From JAJTHC01 sp044348005 (GTDB lineage: Bacteria > Cyanobacteriota > Vampirovibrionia > Vampirovibrionales > JAJTHC01), in NCBI GenBank assembly GCA_044348005.1, contig JBIKTR010000010.1, forward strand, positions 1 to 64,000: 64,000 nucleotides of DNA, given 5' to 3'. Made by a program: the position numbers and the translations under genes. Positions 9,401 to 17,931 of this stretch are shown here, in pieces. Each line of letters opens with the position of its first letter. Position 1 is the first letter of the stretch. A model generated the notes under the pieces. It saw only the letters and a list, made by a program, of their open reading frames with translations, was not told the DNA's origin and did no database searches.

Positions 9401-10745
9401 AGAGTTTATTACCCAAGCCGATGCCCATGTGCGCATGACGCATAGTGGGCGCTGTGCCACCGAAATTATGCACCTTGCCAATCGCTGGATTCAAGAAGCC
9501 AGTCAAGCAAAAAGCCCCCTAAAAGACGCCTTTATGCCTGTTGAAATGCAGGGCCTTAGCGGGGTGAATCCGCCCTTGGCGTACCCCATTAAAGCCCGAT
9601 CTTTTACGGAAGCGCAAGAAGAAGACGCGTTTGTGATTAAAGAGATCTTGGCCGTGCAAGCCAAGTATCCACAAGCCCGTTGTGCGGTGCTATGGCGTTA
9701 TAATCGAGACGTCCTGCGTTTTTCGCACCAATTGCTTGAACGTCGCATTGCCACCCTTTCTCTGAGCGAACGTCTCCCGAGTGTGGCCACTTTCAAGCGG
9801 GTAGAAGCATGGCTGGGTGTGTTGCTTTATTCTGAACAAGCAGAAGCGCGTTTAACCTTACTGCACACGTTACGGGGGGTTTCAACCCACCCCCTTCACG
9901 CGTTAAGTGAAGAAGCCTTTGTGGAGTTGAGAGATGTTCTGGCGTCTGTCCCGCTTTTTGCGTTGCCTGTTGAAGAACTCACCACACTGCCGACTGAACT
10001 TCAGCAACTGTACTACGACTGGCACGATTTTCAACGAGATATTGCCCGAAGAGATTTGCCGTCCTGGATTTTGCGTCTGAGTCAAACGGATACGATGGGG
10101 GAAACGCAGGTGTTAGAACGATGTAACGGGTTTTTATGTGCCTTACATGCCCAACGCATTTTACAACGCTATGGGCTGGGTTTAGAACACAGTGAATCGC
10201 AACAATTAAGCCTACTTGCCCCGTGGCAGAGTTTGTCTCCCTTAGAAGTGGTGTTTCGCTATTTTAAGAGCCTCACCGCCAGCCGTCGCAATTTGCAAGT
10301 ATTTACCGAAGAATTGTTGAATCCAACAGTAAAAGCCTCAAGCCCATTAGAAGAACAAACACCCCCCGTGCATGTTATGACCTTGCATAAATCAAAAGGC
10401 ATGGAGTTTGATTTCGTGTGGATGCCTGCCTTAACACAAGCCAACTTCCCTGATGAACTGGCACAAATTCGGGTGAAGGATGCCGAAAAAGCCCTCATTG
10501 GCATTCAGCGTTTGGCCTTGCAGCGCCAGCAACCCAACACGCCATTGCGGCCATTGAATGACGCCATTACTGCTTTTCAGCGTCAACATTTGGAAGAAGA
10601 AGCGCGCTTGTTGTATGTGGGCTTTACGCGAGCCATGCAAGGCTTGTTTTTGTCGACTCACACGCAATACCGTAATGCGTTTCACAAACGACAAACCACC
10701 AAGCCCACCCACGCGTTTACTTTTTTAACTTCGACGTTACAGTGA
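6420..10745 (+). CDS. Large UvrD/Rep-type helicase with AddB-like N-terminal half
   Basis: This is a 1441-residue superfamily 1 helicase. The catalytic part lies in the C-terminal half: Walker A PGAGKT near residue 745, a Q-motif-like RPDQQ near 725, Walker B MEDEAQDSS near 943, GDTNQSI near 975, the motif V region LHKSKGMEFD near 1322, and motif VI LLYVGFTRA near 1400. The first 700 residues contain TLILVNNTTQQ and YTFNGLIRHIV and look like the inactive helicase-like domain of AddB/RexB proteins, but no intact Walker A is seen there. No PD-(D/E)XK nuclease domain or 4Fe-4S cysteines are visible at the C-terminus. It probably acts in DNA recombination or repair. It starts 2 nt after nadA and overlaps the convergent amidohydrolase by 9 bp. 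Confidence 0.88.
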   Translation: MMATLKRLSLIEGNPLELAGFDAVQAVLLQWQESPTLAGKTLILVNNTTQQKALQHALIQGWQNPMNRLPVYTFNGLIRHIVQRLWPYAELKLQQAFKSKQHATCLVPELVGLEESERLFRFLIEQTKAQGHFNDAFEALKLDEASLIRQLIRRQRLRAEQRLTRVQMHTMDHALNIPEHALIHHLEQVFELSALEMRWLDSTKQIDIALALLEEHPEWKEALDVDPELLLWLDADESTPAEQALLRLLAEKSAHVMVSVDPQGGARQGYLNADLEGAKALIESWQAQAEQTEHLLSPPLQEDSPAPLHVGDALCQAFLGLGHERPLTLEPQLVLHPAQRSLIEMWDSACATLNTLPAQDVVLVMPEINALTLAPLTTFLNQQKIPFQVLSGTQRPVDTLQGKLLLLLIQVLHSHEWQLPLSRFEWRTVLSTCLSLQTAEAKTLDAFCDFVTQSAMRRLSEGQTGASTLPREIPEDLLIYEASRQRYASFCQALFNLGQASIEAQLQAIAHQWIYPKLAEGESDSALQLIYRSWQRQLKMLNALSPDSVHTQEGAKQWLWQSKYGQIADTADAPKSLETQALIIATPQKVIDFAVRRPVQIWLDVQSPRWSKSDEAPLYHTAVHSPQGWRRLEAFAESQAPLEERPPLDVITLTEQQRRKRAGHLLRKLAYGASQRIHAFSAELDAEGREQAQQQPLLFQALTQSLLPLLAEPDLDAIATATLRPDQQGVLTYRTGTLAISAVPGAGKTFVSVELILHLIKRGTPPDSILVLTYMESAARTLLGRLKPKLAGAGIHQLPTVCTIHALAFKILGDASHARRLGLDVEHFRMVDETEQDALQKQAALDVYPLASAESDLTLEAWQRIVSQAINHAKSLELSWADLIEDAKTLKNTRLEAMGLAMKGYQQLLQARNALDFTDLIVYAVQLLEAHDDVRTHFQQQFRVIMEDEAQDSSRLLQRFLNLLGGPTPNLVRCGDTNQSITTTFSAAEPAVFREFITQADAHVRMTHSGRCATEIMHLANRWIQEASQAKSPLKDAFMPVEMQGLSGVNPPLAYPIKARSFTEAQEEDAFVIKEILAVQAKYPQARCAVLWRYNRDVLRFSHQLLERRIATLSLSERLPSVATFKRVEAWLGVLLYSEQAEARLTLLHTLRGVSTHPLHALSEEAFVELRDVLASVPLFALPVEELTTLPTELQQLYYDWHDFQRDIARRDLPSWILRLSQTDTMGETQVLERCNGFLCALHAQRILQRYGLGLEHSESQQLSLLAPWQSLSPLEVVFRYFKSLTASRRNLQVFTEELLNPTVKASSPLEEQTPPVHVMTLHKSKGMEFDFVWMPALTQANFPDELAQIRVKDAEKALIGIQRLALQRQQPNTPLRPLNDAITAFQRQHLEEEARLLYVGFTRAMQGLFLSTHTQYRNAFHKRQTTKPTHAFTFLTSTLQ

Positions 10746-12065
10746 CTTCTGTGGGCTTAAACGACCGTTTACAATCATGGCTTGCACAGAAGGTACCTGC
10801 GCGGGATTTAAAATGGCTTCAAGCACCGCTTCTGCCGTGTGAAAGTTCCCTTCAGGGAGTTGCCACACACTGGCGTGCGCCAACTTGCCTACTTCTAAGC
10901 TCCCTAAATCTGCCCCTAGCCCAAGGGCCTTACAGGCCTTAAGCGTCAATAGTTCTAAGCCTTCAAAAGCCGACATTTCAATCCCGTGATGCGTCATATA
11001 CGCCAGGCGTTCGTCCCGAATGTTCAGGGTGGGGCAGCTCATGGCACTGTCTGTCCCCAGAATCACGGGCATATCGCTTTCATAGGGTACATCCGTATAC
11101 ATGGTGCACCCATGTAAAAACAGGTTAGAACGTGGGCAAGTGACCAACACACTATGCGGATGCCCCTTATAAAAGGCCTGCACTTGTTTGGGCGTTAATA
11201 AACTGCCATGGGCAATAATTGCCAAGGGCGTGGGAACAGCATCTTGAGGGTTCCAAAGCTCAGGCTGCACGTAATCGACAAAGGCATCGCGGGGGACAAA
11301 GGTTTGTTGGACGGTTGAAAGATGCAAGTCGTCAATACCAGTGAGGTCTTTCCCTGAAAAATAATCCAGTTCGGCTTGAAATTCGGCCAAGTGGCTATGA
11401 ATCACGCGAGGCGTTAAGTCCTGATGAATACGCTGCCAGGCTTTTTTACTCACGTTATAAGGACTATGCGGAGAAATACCCGCTAATAACGTGCTGGGTT
11501 CTCCCATTTCATGCCAAAAGCGTTGATACCGCTTCCAACGTTCGTAAAAGGCCAGTAACTTGGGGTGCAACGGCGAACGATCTTCGTCCCACGGGGCGGG
11601 GTGAAAGTATTCAAGGGCAACGGTGCCTTGCACGCCTGCTTCGGCCAGTTGTACCAAGGTTTCAGGCGATTGTGTAATATCATTTACAATACCTGTGCCT
11701 GTTTTAAACAGGTAAGCAAGCGACGCCTTCACACGATCGGCCACATCTTCTGCGGTGTCTTCATCACGAGCGTCATTCACCCGTTGCAACCACGTGACGA
11801 TGCTTTCACCTTCGCGAATTTCAATAGGGGCTTCTGTCCACAAGTCCAAATGCGTGTGCGCATTGACAAAGGCAGGCGTCATGGCCAGACGTGAAGCCAC
11901 ACGAAAGGCATCACTTTCATGGGGATGTTCATGCACCACCGTTGTTTTAAGTAAACGCCCAGAACAGGAATCCCACTGAACTTCACACCATTCTAAGCAC
12001 GTGGGTTCACTGCCCTTGGCTTGACCTGTAAATACGTATCGCAACAGAAGAGACGCTAAGGCCAT
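10737..12065 (-). CDS. Metal-dependent amidohydrolase (deaminase-like, SsnA/MtaD/TrzN group)
   Basis: This amidohydrolase-superfamily protein, about 442 residues, probably deaminates or dechlorinates a purine-like or futalosine-like substrate. The metal-binding HxH appears in FVNAHTHLD, later His ligands in HSHLAEF and IAHGS, and the catalytic Asp in LGTDSAMS. The C-terminal ALGLGADLGSLEVGKLAH block is typical of the cytosine-deaminase/chlorohydrolase branch. I place the start at the ATG at 12065, preceded by AAGGA, because an upstream start would run far into the next gene and lacks similarity. Its 3' end overlaps the helicase gene tail to tail. The exact substrate cannot be named. Confidence 0.87.
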   Translation of the reverse strand: MALASLLLRYVFTGQAKGSEPTCLEWCEVQWDSCSGRLLKTTVVHEHPHESDAFRVASRLAMTPAFVNAHTHLDLWTEAPIEIREGESIVTWLQRVNDARDEDTAEDVADRVKASLAYLFKTGTGIVNDITQSPETLVQLAEAGVQGTVALEYFHPAPWDEDRSPLHPKLLAFYERWKRYQRFWHEMGEPSTLLAGISPHSPYNVSKKAWQRIHQDLTPRVIHSHLAEFQAELDYFSGKDLTGIDDLHLSTVQQTFVPRDAFVDYVQPELWNPQDAVPTPLAIIAHGSLLTPKQVQAFYKGHPHSVLVTCPRSNLFLHGCTMYTDVPYESDMPVILGTDSAMSCPTLNIRDERLAYMTHHGIEMSAFEGLELLTLKACKALGLGADLGSLEVGKLAHASVWQLPEGNFHTAEAVLEAILNPAQVPSVQAMIVNGRLSPQKSL

Positions 12066-12091
12066 GACACTTTTTTCCTTCTTGAACGTGT

Positions 12092-12583
12092 TTATTCGTC
12101 GTTGTCTGTGTCGGTGTCCACATCGGTTTTTTGCACAGAGTTCAGCACCGTAATGTTGGACGCTTCTACCCACGCATCGCCCAGCGCATCAGAAATCACC
12201 GTGCCCGTGATTTTGATCGTATCGCCTTGGCCAATACGCTTAAAGTCTTTGAGCAATTTTCGGTTGACAAAAATTTTCAGTTCACTCAAGGGAATTTCGT
12301 AGGTGGGAGGAATATCCGCACGAAAAACAAGGATGGTGACATAATCTTTCACGTCTCGCTTTACGGCGGGGTAGTCCAGCCCTAGGCCACTAAAGCCCGC
12401 GAGGGTTCCCGTAAACTCCACCGATTTTTTCAGGTAAATGGTAGGTTCTTTCACCAGTTGTGTGGAAGTCACCGCAAGGGGTTTGGCCACATTTGGGCTA
12501 ACAGGCGTTACCCCCATCGCAAAGCCCACGGTGCCAAGTAGGGTAATAAAGGTGAGTGAAAGCGACAGGCTCAATTTTTTCAT
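12092..12583 (-). CDS. Exported OB-fold-like protein, unknown function
   Basis: The 163-residue product has a signal peptide (MKKLSLSLSLTFITLLGTVGFA) and is probably periplasmic. After it come segments resembling a small beta-barrel: KKSVEFTGTLAGF, DYVTILVFRADIP and GDTIKITGTVIS, the pattern seen in OB-fold nucleic-acid-binding or DUF4920-type proteins. The C-terminus is acidic (DVDTDTDNDE). It lies 26 nt upstream of the amidohydrolase on the same strand, so the two may be co-transcribed. No named family is firmly recognised. Confidence 0.75.
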   Translation of the reverse strand: MKKLSLSLSLTFITLLGTVGFAMGVTPVSPNVAKPLAVTSTQLVKEPTIYLKKSVEFTGTLAGFSGLGLDYPAVKRDVKDYVTILVFRADIPPTYEIPLSELKIFVNRKLLKDFKRIGQGDTIKITGTVISDALGDAWVEASNITVLNSVQKTDVDTDTDNDE

Positions 12584-12713
12584 GGGGATTCCTCTTTAAG
12601 GTAAAACAAGAATGATTTTACCAGTATACCTTATTTCTAAGATTTTGTCTTGCCTGAAGGAGAGTTGTTTGGCAAAGTTAGAAATTGCCTTTTTGAAACA
12701 GTTTGTTACAAAA

Positions 12714-12744
12714 TAGCATCATAATTCTTAAGAAATACTTAATG
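12714..12744 (+). promoter_or_regulatory. Promoter-like element TAGCAT-N18-CTTAATG
   Basis: TAGCAT at 12714-12719 is followed after exactly 18 nt by CTTAATG (12738-12744). The same layout occurs upstream of six unrecognised protein genes in this window. Here it precedes no coding gene directly but stands 143 bp before an intrinsic terminator, so it probably drives a small RNA or a leader. A TTGTTACA element ends 4 bp upstream (12703-12710). Confidence 0.5.
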
Positions 12745-12751
12745 CTTATGT

Positions 12752-12927
12752 AAGGTGCAAGAAACAATCACAAGCCCTTCACCCACGGTAAACCCACCGA
12801 CCAAACAAACCACACACAACCACCCTAGCTATTCCCCCTCCTTTTTCGTCTAACCCAATTTTTACACAGGGGGAATACATAGGTATGAGCGATATTGACT
12901 TGAAGTCTATCGCTCTTTTTCTTTTTT
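12752..12927 (+). ncRNA. Predicted small RNA or tgt leader, ~175 nt
   Basis: Between a promoter-like element and a terminator lies an RNA-like segment with no ORF. It opens with a G-poor, CA-rich single-stranded tract (about 12770-12826, four G in 56 nt). A perfect 10-bp stem follows, TATTCCCCCT at 12830-12839 with AGGGGGAATA at 12868-12877, whose loop side begins CCTTTTTC, giving an accessible CCCCCTCC-like anti-Shine-Dalgarno stretch. It ends with a terminator hairpin. It could be a stand-alone trans-acting RNA or an attenuator leader for tgt, which starts 66 nt after the terminator. The 5' end is a guess from the promoter position. Confidence 0.45.
12887..12927 (+). terminator. Intrinsic terminator upstream of tgt
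   Basis: GAGCGATA (12887-12894) pairs with TATCGCTC (12908-12915), extended inward by GAC/GTC past a 2-nt bulge. A T-rich run (TTTTTCTTTTTT) follows directly. No protein gene ends upstream on this strand, so it should terminate a short non-coding transcript. Confidence 0.7.
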
Positions 12928-12992
12928 GGCGTACAACTCTATTTGTCATATACTAAAGGGATACCCTTCATCTTAAACGAAAGTCCCTTGCT

Positions 12993-14168
12993 ATGACGGA
13001 AACCCTCGCCCCTGATACCCTGCCTGTTCTCGCTGAATCCCGCGTCAATGAGGCCTTTTCCTTCACCTTGCACGCCACGCAAGGCCACGCCCGAGCAGGC
13101 ACCTTCACCACCCCCCATGGTGTCATCAATACCCCTGTTTTTATGCCTGTGGGTACCAATTCCACGATTAAATCCGTCACCTGGCAAAACGTTCATGATC
13201 TTGAAGCGGAGATCGTGCTAGCCAATGCGTATCACCTCTACTTGCGACCAGGGCATGAACTGGTGGCAAAAGCAGGTGGCTTACACGGGTGGAGCAACTG
13301 GAAAAAGCCCATTCTCACCGATTCAGGAGGCTTTCAAGTCTTTTCGTTGGCGAAGTTCCGAAAAATCACCGAAGAAGGCGTGCATTTTCGGGATCCGCTA
13401 ACAGGTAACAAGCACTTCATTGGCCCCGAAGAAAGCATGGCCATTCAAAACGCGCTGGGGGCGGATGTTATTATGGCGTACGACGAATGCCCCCCCTACC
13501 CCATTGAACATCACACCGCCTTGCGTTCGCTTGAACGCACGCATCGCTGGCTCGAACGATGCTGGGCGTCTCACAAACGGCATCACGATCAAGCGCTTTT
13601 CCCCATTGTGCAAGGCGGCACCTTTGAAGATTTACGCATTAAGCACGCGGGCATGGTGCAGGACTTTGACGCTGTGGGTTACGCCATTGGAGGCGTCAGC
13701 GTGGGCGAGCCTCGCCCCTTGATTGAGGCGATTACGGCGTATACCGCGCCGTTATTGCCAGCAAACAAGCCCCGTTATTTGATGGGGGTTGGCACGATCC
13801 GTGACTTGTTGAAAGGCATCCGTAGTGGGGTGGATATGTTTGATTGTGTGTTGCCGACTCGTAACGCACGGCATGGCACGTTTTTTACCCCTTCAGGCAA
13901 TAAGCATATTAAAAATGCCGAATTTGCCGAAGATTTCGGCCCCTTGGTCGAAGGATGCGAGTGCTATACCTGCCAAAACCATAGCCGTGCATACGTCAAA
14001 CACCTCATGCGTCAGTGGGAAGATACGGGCAAAACGCTGTTGAGTATTCACAACATTCATACCTTGGTACAACTGGCCAAAACAACCCGTCAACACATTT
14101 TAGCCGGCACCTTTGACGACTTTTATGAAAGCACCCTTGAACAGCTCGGCGGTAAAGTCGGCGGATAG
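12993..14168 (+). CDS. tgt: tRNA-guanine transglycosylase
   Basis: Tgt exchanges guanine-34 of GUN anticodon tRNAs for preQ1 in queuosine synthesis. The 391 residues match the bacterial family in length. Visible motifs are NAYHLYLRPG, the substrate loop with the nucleophile-assisting Asp in LTDSGGFQVFS (about residue 112), MAYDECPPYP, the catalytic Asp region VDMFDCVLPTRNARHGT near 290, and the zinc site CECYTCQNHSRAYVKHL near 327. Residues 1-22 are an unusual N-terminal extension. It may be regulated by the structured leader upstream. No other queuosine gene is in the window. Confidence 0.96.
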   Translation: MTETLAPDTLPVLAESRVNEAFSFTLHATQGHARAGTFTTPHGVINTPVFMPVGTNSTIKSVTWQNVHDLEAEIVLANAYHLYLRPGHELVAKAGGLHGWSNWKKPILTDSGGFQVFSLAKFRKITEEGVHFRDPLTGNKHFIGPEESMAIQNALGADVIMAYDECPPYPIEHHTALRSLERTHRWLERCWASHKRHHDQALFPIVQGGTFEDLRIKHAGMVQDFDAVGYAIGGVSVGEPRPLIEAITAYTAPLLPANKPRYLMGVGTIRDLLKGIRSGVDMFDCVLPTRNARHGTFFTPSGNKHIKNAEFAEDFGPLVEGCECYTCQNHSRAYVKHLMRQWEDTGKTLLSIHNIHTLVQLAKTTRQHILAGTFDDFYESTLEQLGGKVGG

Positions 14169-14278
14169 TCCATTTAACGTGTTTTGAGAACAAGGGCTTG
14201 ATTTATTTTGTTTTTTTGATTTAATAGTCAAAGAAGCTTATACGTATTCACCTAGTGTGAAAAGGTATTTGAGAGATT

Positions 14279-14354
14279 GCGGGTGTAACTCAGTTGGTAG
14301 AGTATCTGCCTTCCAAGCAGACTGTCGCGCGTTCGAGTCGCGTCGCCCGCTCCA
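14279..14354 (+). tRNA. tRNA-Gly (anticodon TCC)
   Basis: A complete 76-nt cloverleaf is present: acceptor GCGGGTG pairs with CGCCCGC, the anticodon arm TCTGC-CTTCCAA-GCAGA carries TCC, and the T-loop is GTTCGAGTC. The discriminator is T, followed by an encoded CCA. The two other tRNAs in the window lack an encoded CCA. Confidence 0.95.
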
Positions 14355-14395
14355 TTTTTTAGTTTTCTCATGCACTATGTTCGTAAAGGGGTTTC

Positions 14396-15346
14396 ATGTC
14401 TACCACTGTTCCACCCGCTTTTGATGAAAACCTCCTGTTGGATCTTCCTTCGCCGTTTAAACGAGTCACCATTATTGGGGCAGGGCTTATTGGCGGTTCG
14501 TTTGCGTGGTTAATGAGAGAACGCTTTGGCCTTGAACAACTGCACATTACCTTAGTTGATCAAGACGAAAAAAGATTGCAACTGGCTTTACGTAAAGGCA
14601 TCGCGAATGTGGCGCAACCACAGTTGCCCAAAACCTTTGAAGGTTCGCATTTGGTGGTGTTGGCCACGCACTTGGATTCTAATGAAGTGTACTTGCCTGA
14701 AGTGGCTAAGCGAATCCACTGCGCGGATGTGTTGGTTACGGATGTAGGCAGTGTAAAACGCGGGATTGTGGAACGGGGCTTTGAGTTATTGCCCAACGCC
14801 TTTATTGGGGGGCATCCCATGGCGGGCCGTGAAAAGCAGGGGCTTGAAAATGCGACTTCTCTGTTGTTTTTTCAGAAGCGTTTTTTGCTCACTCCACACC
14901 CTGAATTTAAAGAAACCCGCTTATTGAATCAGTTCAAGGCTTTTTTAGAACTCATCGGTATGGTGCCTGTCGTCCTAGATGCCCCGCATCACGATGAAGC
15001 CATGGCGTATGTGAGTCATTTGCCCCAACTTTATGCCGTGTTACTCACCAATTTGATTGCTCAACATAAACCGGGGCATTTACTGGGCTTTCACGGGGGG
15101 GGGATTGACGATCAACTGCGTTTGGCGGCGAGTCCCGTTGAGATGTGGGGGCCTGTGTATGAACGTAATGCGGATCAGATGGAAATCGTGCTCGATGAAA
15201 TGATTCGGCTCTTGCAAGAGATGCGCGCTGGTTTAAAAAACCCTGATGCCATGCAACAGTGGTTTGAAACATCCAACACCATTCACACGGCTTACCAGCA
15301 ATTAAAACAACAACAGCTTCACCCCATAAAAAATACGATTATCTAA
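14396..15346 (+). CDS. tyrA: Prephenate/arogenate dehydrogenase
   Basis: TyrA oxidatively decarboxylates prephenate or arogenate on the way to tyrosine. The 316-residue protein has the NAD(P)-binding motif IIGAGLIGGSFAW near residue 27, the DVGSVKRGI block near 115, and the substrate-binding GGHPMAGREKQG near 138, followed by the helical dimerization domain containing HDEAMAYVSHLPQ. It has no fused chorismate mutase or ACT domain. A ribosome site AAAGGGG precedes the ATG. It lies just after tRNA-Gly and overlaps topA tail to tail by 4 bp. Substrate preference cannot be told from sequence by eye. Confidence 0.93.
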   Translation: MSTTVPPAFDENLLLDLPSPFKRVTIIGAGLIGGSFAWLMRERFGLEQLHITLVDQDEKRLQLALRKGIANVAQPQLPKTFEGSHLVVLATHLDSNEVYLPEVAKRIHCADVLVTDVGSVKRGIVERGFELLPNAFIGGHPMAGREKQGLENATSLLFFQKRFLLTPHPEFKETRLLNQFKAFLELIGMVPVVLDAPHHDEAMAYVSHLPQLYAVLLTNLIAQHKPGHLLGFHGGGIDDQLRLAASPVEMWGPVYERNADQMEIVLDEMIRLLQEMRAGLKNPDAMQQWFETSNTIHTAYQQLKQQQLHPIKNTII

Positions 15347-17931
15347 GCTTTTTGTGAACGAGGGGGGCGCGACTTTGAAGTCGTTTTCTTTGCCGTGCCT
15401 TTGGCGGGACGTTTGGTTGCACTGGTTGCTGGGGTTTTCGCTTCAATTAAGGCAATGGCTTGTTCTAAAGTCACGCTTTGCGCTTCAGTGCCTTTGGGCA
15501 AGGCGTATTTTTGACGATTATGGCTGAGGTAGTACCCGTAGCGTCCTTTATTTATGGTAATGGATTTTTTCTTATATTCACCTAAATCGAGCGCTTTTTT
15601 TCCACTTTTTTCGTAAAAGGCAACCGCTTCTTCTAAGGTAATTTCGTACACATTATACGGTTCTTTCAAGGAAACAAAGGTGGGGCCCACTTGCAAGTAA
15701 GGGCCAAAGCGTCCGTTATTGCTAATAACGTTTAAACCTTCGGCAGTAGTGCCAATGCTTCGGGGCAAACTAAGTAAGCGCAGGGCCACTTCTAAGTCAA
15801 GACTTTCAGGTTTCATGCCTGCTTCTAAACTCGAACGACGTGGCTTGATTTTTTTCGGTTTTTTGGCCCGGCTATTGGCGGGTGGGGGGACTTCTTCTTC
15901 TTCACCGAGTTGCACATAATAGCCATAAGGCCCTTTTTGAAGGGTAATCTCTTTGCCCGTTGCAGGATCCTGCCCAAGCACTTTACTTTCAAAGACTTCA
16001 GCCCCTTCACCGTCGCCTTTGGCATCGCTCACCGCTTCAGCCAAGGGTTTATTATACTTACAAGTAGGGTATTGGGAACAACCCAAGAAAGCGCCAAACT
16101 TGCCTAGTTTCAACCCCATACGCCCTTCGCCACACTTGGGGCATTTGCGAGCGTCTTCTTCGCTTTGCCCTTCTTGCAGGGGAAAGAAGTGGTGGGACAA
16201 CGTAGCATCCAACGTGTTGATCACTTCAGTGATGCTTAAGTCTTTCATCGCCTCCACAGTGGCTAAAAAGGGTTCCCAAAACTCTTGTAAAAGCTTTAAA
16301 TACTCCACTTCTCCAGACGTAACATCATCCAAGAGATCTTCTAAAGACGCGGTAAAATCATATTCCACATATTTAGCAAAATAGGTGGTTAAAAACGTGG
16401 TAACAAGGCGTCCGCGATCTTCTGGAATAAAGCGCCGTTGTTCGAGTTTAACATAATTACGTTCTTGCAACACACGAATAATACTGGCGTAGGTGGAAGG
16501 TCGGCCAATGCCGAGTTCTTCCATGGCTTTTACTAGGCTTGCTTCACTAAAGCGAGGGGGGGCTTTGGTGAAGTGCTGTTCGCGTTCCGCACGGTTTAGG
16601 GCAATGGCCTGGCCCAAGCTGAGTTTAGGCAGGCGTTGATTATGTTCATCATCCGAATCATCGATCCCTTCTTGGTAAACGGCCAAAAAGCCGTCAAACA
16701 ATAGGAATGAGCCTGTGGCCTTAAGCGTGGCGGTTTTTTCAACATTTTCAATCAACACGGTTGACGCTTCTAACTGAGCACTGGCCATTTGACACGCCAC
16801 CGTCCGCTTCCAAATTAAGTCGTACAAGCGGCGTTGATCGTCTGTCAGCGTAATGGGTAGAATCGAAGGGACGGTGTCTACATTGGTCGGGCGAATGGCT
16901 TCGTGGGCTTCTTGAGAGTTTTTGGACTTTGATTTATAGACTCTGGCTTGTTCAGGCAGGTAGTTTTTGCCACGGGTTTTTAGAATGTGGTTGCGGATGC
17001 TGGCTAACGCTTCGGCAGAAAGGGTGACGCCATCCGTACGCATATAGGTAATGAGCCCCTGTTCATAAAGCTTTTGCGCCGTTTGCATGGTGCGTGTGAC
17101 CCCAAAACCCAGTTTGCGAGACGCTTCTTGCTGTAGGGTGGACGTTATAAATGGCGGAGCAGGGTGCCGTTGAACGGTTTTACTTTCAATGCTCGCCACC
17201 ACAAAGCCTTGACTCTGTTCAAGCGTGCGTTGGGCGTCTTCAGCCGTTTGAGCCGTTTGAATAGAGAGTTTTTCAAGCTTTTTGCCATGCCACTTAAACA
17301 AGTGGGCTTTTAGTTCAGGGGTGGCGTTGAAAAAGCCTCGAACGGACCAGTATTCTTGGGCCACAAAGCGTTCGATTTCCATTTCACGTTCGCAAATCAA
17401 TCGTAGGGCCACACTCTGAACGCGTCCCGCGGAACGAGATCCGGGTAATTTTCGCCACAACACGGGCGAAAGGGTAAAGCCCACCAAGTAATCCAACGCG
17501 CGGCGCGCCAAGTACGCCTGCACCAAGGGTTCATCAATTTGACGAGGGTGTTTCATGGCGTCTAAAATAGCATTTTTGGTAATTTCGTTAAACACCACAC
17601 GTTGCACAGGTTTGCCTGATCTAAAAATGCCTTTTTCAGCCAGTACCTGAAAAATATGCCATGAAATGGCTTCCCCTTCGCGGTCAGGGTCAGTGGCAAG
17701 AATAATGCTTTCAGCGGTTTTGGCGCGTTTGCTTAAATCGCTTACCACGGCCTTTGCACGAGGCGACAGCTCCCATTCCATTTGAAACTGGTTACTGGGA
17801 TCTACGGATCCGTTTTTGGCAGGGAGATCTCGAATATGCCCAACAGAAGCCACCACATCGTAGTCTTTGCCGAGGTATTTGTTAATCGTTGTGGCTTTTG
17901 CAGGGGATTCTACAATGACGAGATGAGGCAT
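15343..17931 (-). CDS. topA: DNA topoisomerase I
   Basis: TopA relaxes negatively supercoiled DNA by a type IA mechanism. I use the ATG at 17931 (MPHLVIVESPAKATTI, with AGGAAA upstream), giving about 862 residues. The TOPRIM domain has ESPAKA and DPDREGEAISWH; SRSAGRVQSVALR and the active-site tyrosine in TYMRTDG follow. A single four-Cys zinc finger (CPKCGEGRMG...CSQYPTCKY) is near residue 600. At least three Toprim C-terminal repeats of the NGRFGPYLQVG/KGRYGYYLSHN type follow, as in cyanobacteria and other lineages lacking several zinc fingers. The tail is Lys/Thr-rich, which aids DNA binding. Confidence 0.96.
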   Translation of the reverse strand: MPHLVIVESPAKATTINKYLGKDYDVVASVGHIRDLPAKNGSVDPSNQFQMEWELSPRAKAVVSDLSKRAKTAESIILATDPDREGEAISWHIFQVLAEKGIFRSGKPVQRVVFNEITKNAILDAMKHPRQIDEPLVQAYLARRALDYLVGFTLSPVLWRKLPGSRSAGRVQSVALRLICEREMEIERFVAQEYWSVRGFFNATPELKAHLFKWHGKKLEKLSIQTAQTAEDAQRTLEQSQGFVVASIESKTVQRHPAPPFITSTLQQEASRKLGFGVTRTMQTAQKLYEQGLITYMRTDGVTLSAEALASIRNHILKTRGKNYLPEQARVYKSKSKNSQEAHEAIRPTNVDTVPSILPITLTDDQRRLYDLIWKRTVACQMASAQLEASTVLIENVEKTATLKATGSFLLFDGFLAVYQEGIDDSDDEHNQRLPKLSLGQAIALNRAEREQHFTKAPPRFSEASLVKAMEELGIGRPSTYASIIRVLQERNYVKLEQRRFIPEDRGRLVTTFLTTYFAKYVEYDFTASLEDLLDDVTSGEVEYLKLLQEFWEPFLATVEAMKDLSITEVINTLDATLSHHFFPLQEGQSEEDARKCPKCGEGRMGLKLGKFGAFLGCSQYPTCKYNKPLAEAVSDAKGDGEGAEVFESKVLGQDPATGKEITLQKGPYGYYVQLGEEEEVPPPANSRAKKPKKIKPRRSSLEAGMKPESLDLEVALRLLSLPRSIGTTAEGLNVISNNGRFGPYLQVGPTFVSLKEPYNVYEITLEEAVAFYEKSGKKALDLGEYKKKSITINKGRYGYYLSHNRQKYALPKGTEAQSVTLEQAIALIEAKTPATSATKRPAKGTAKKTTSKSRPPRSQKA

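Noticed and set aside
12752..12886. preQ1-type riboswitch upstream of tgt
   Set aside because: A CCCTAGCTA stretch recalls part of the preQ1-I loop, but the matching 5' stem is missing.
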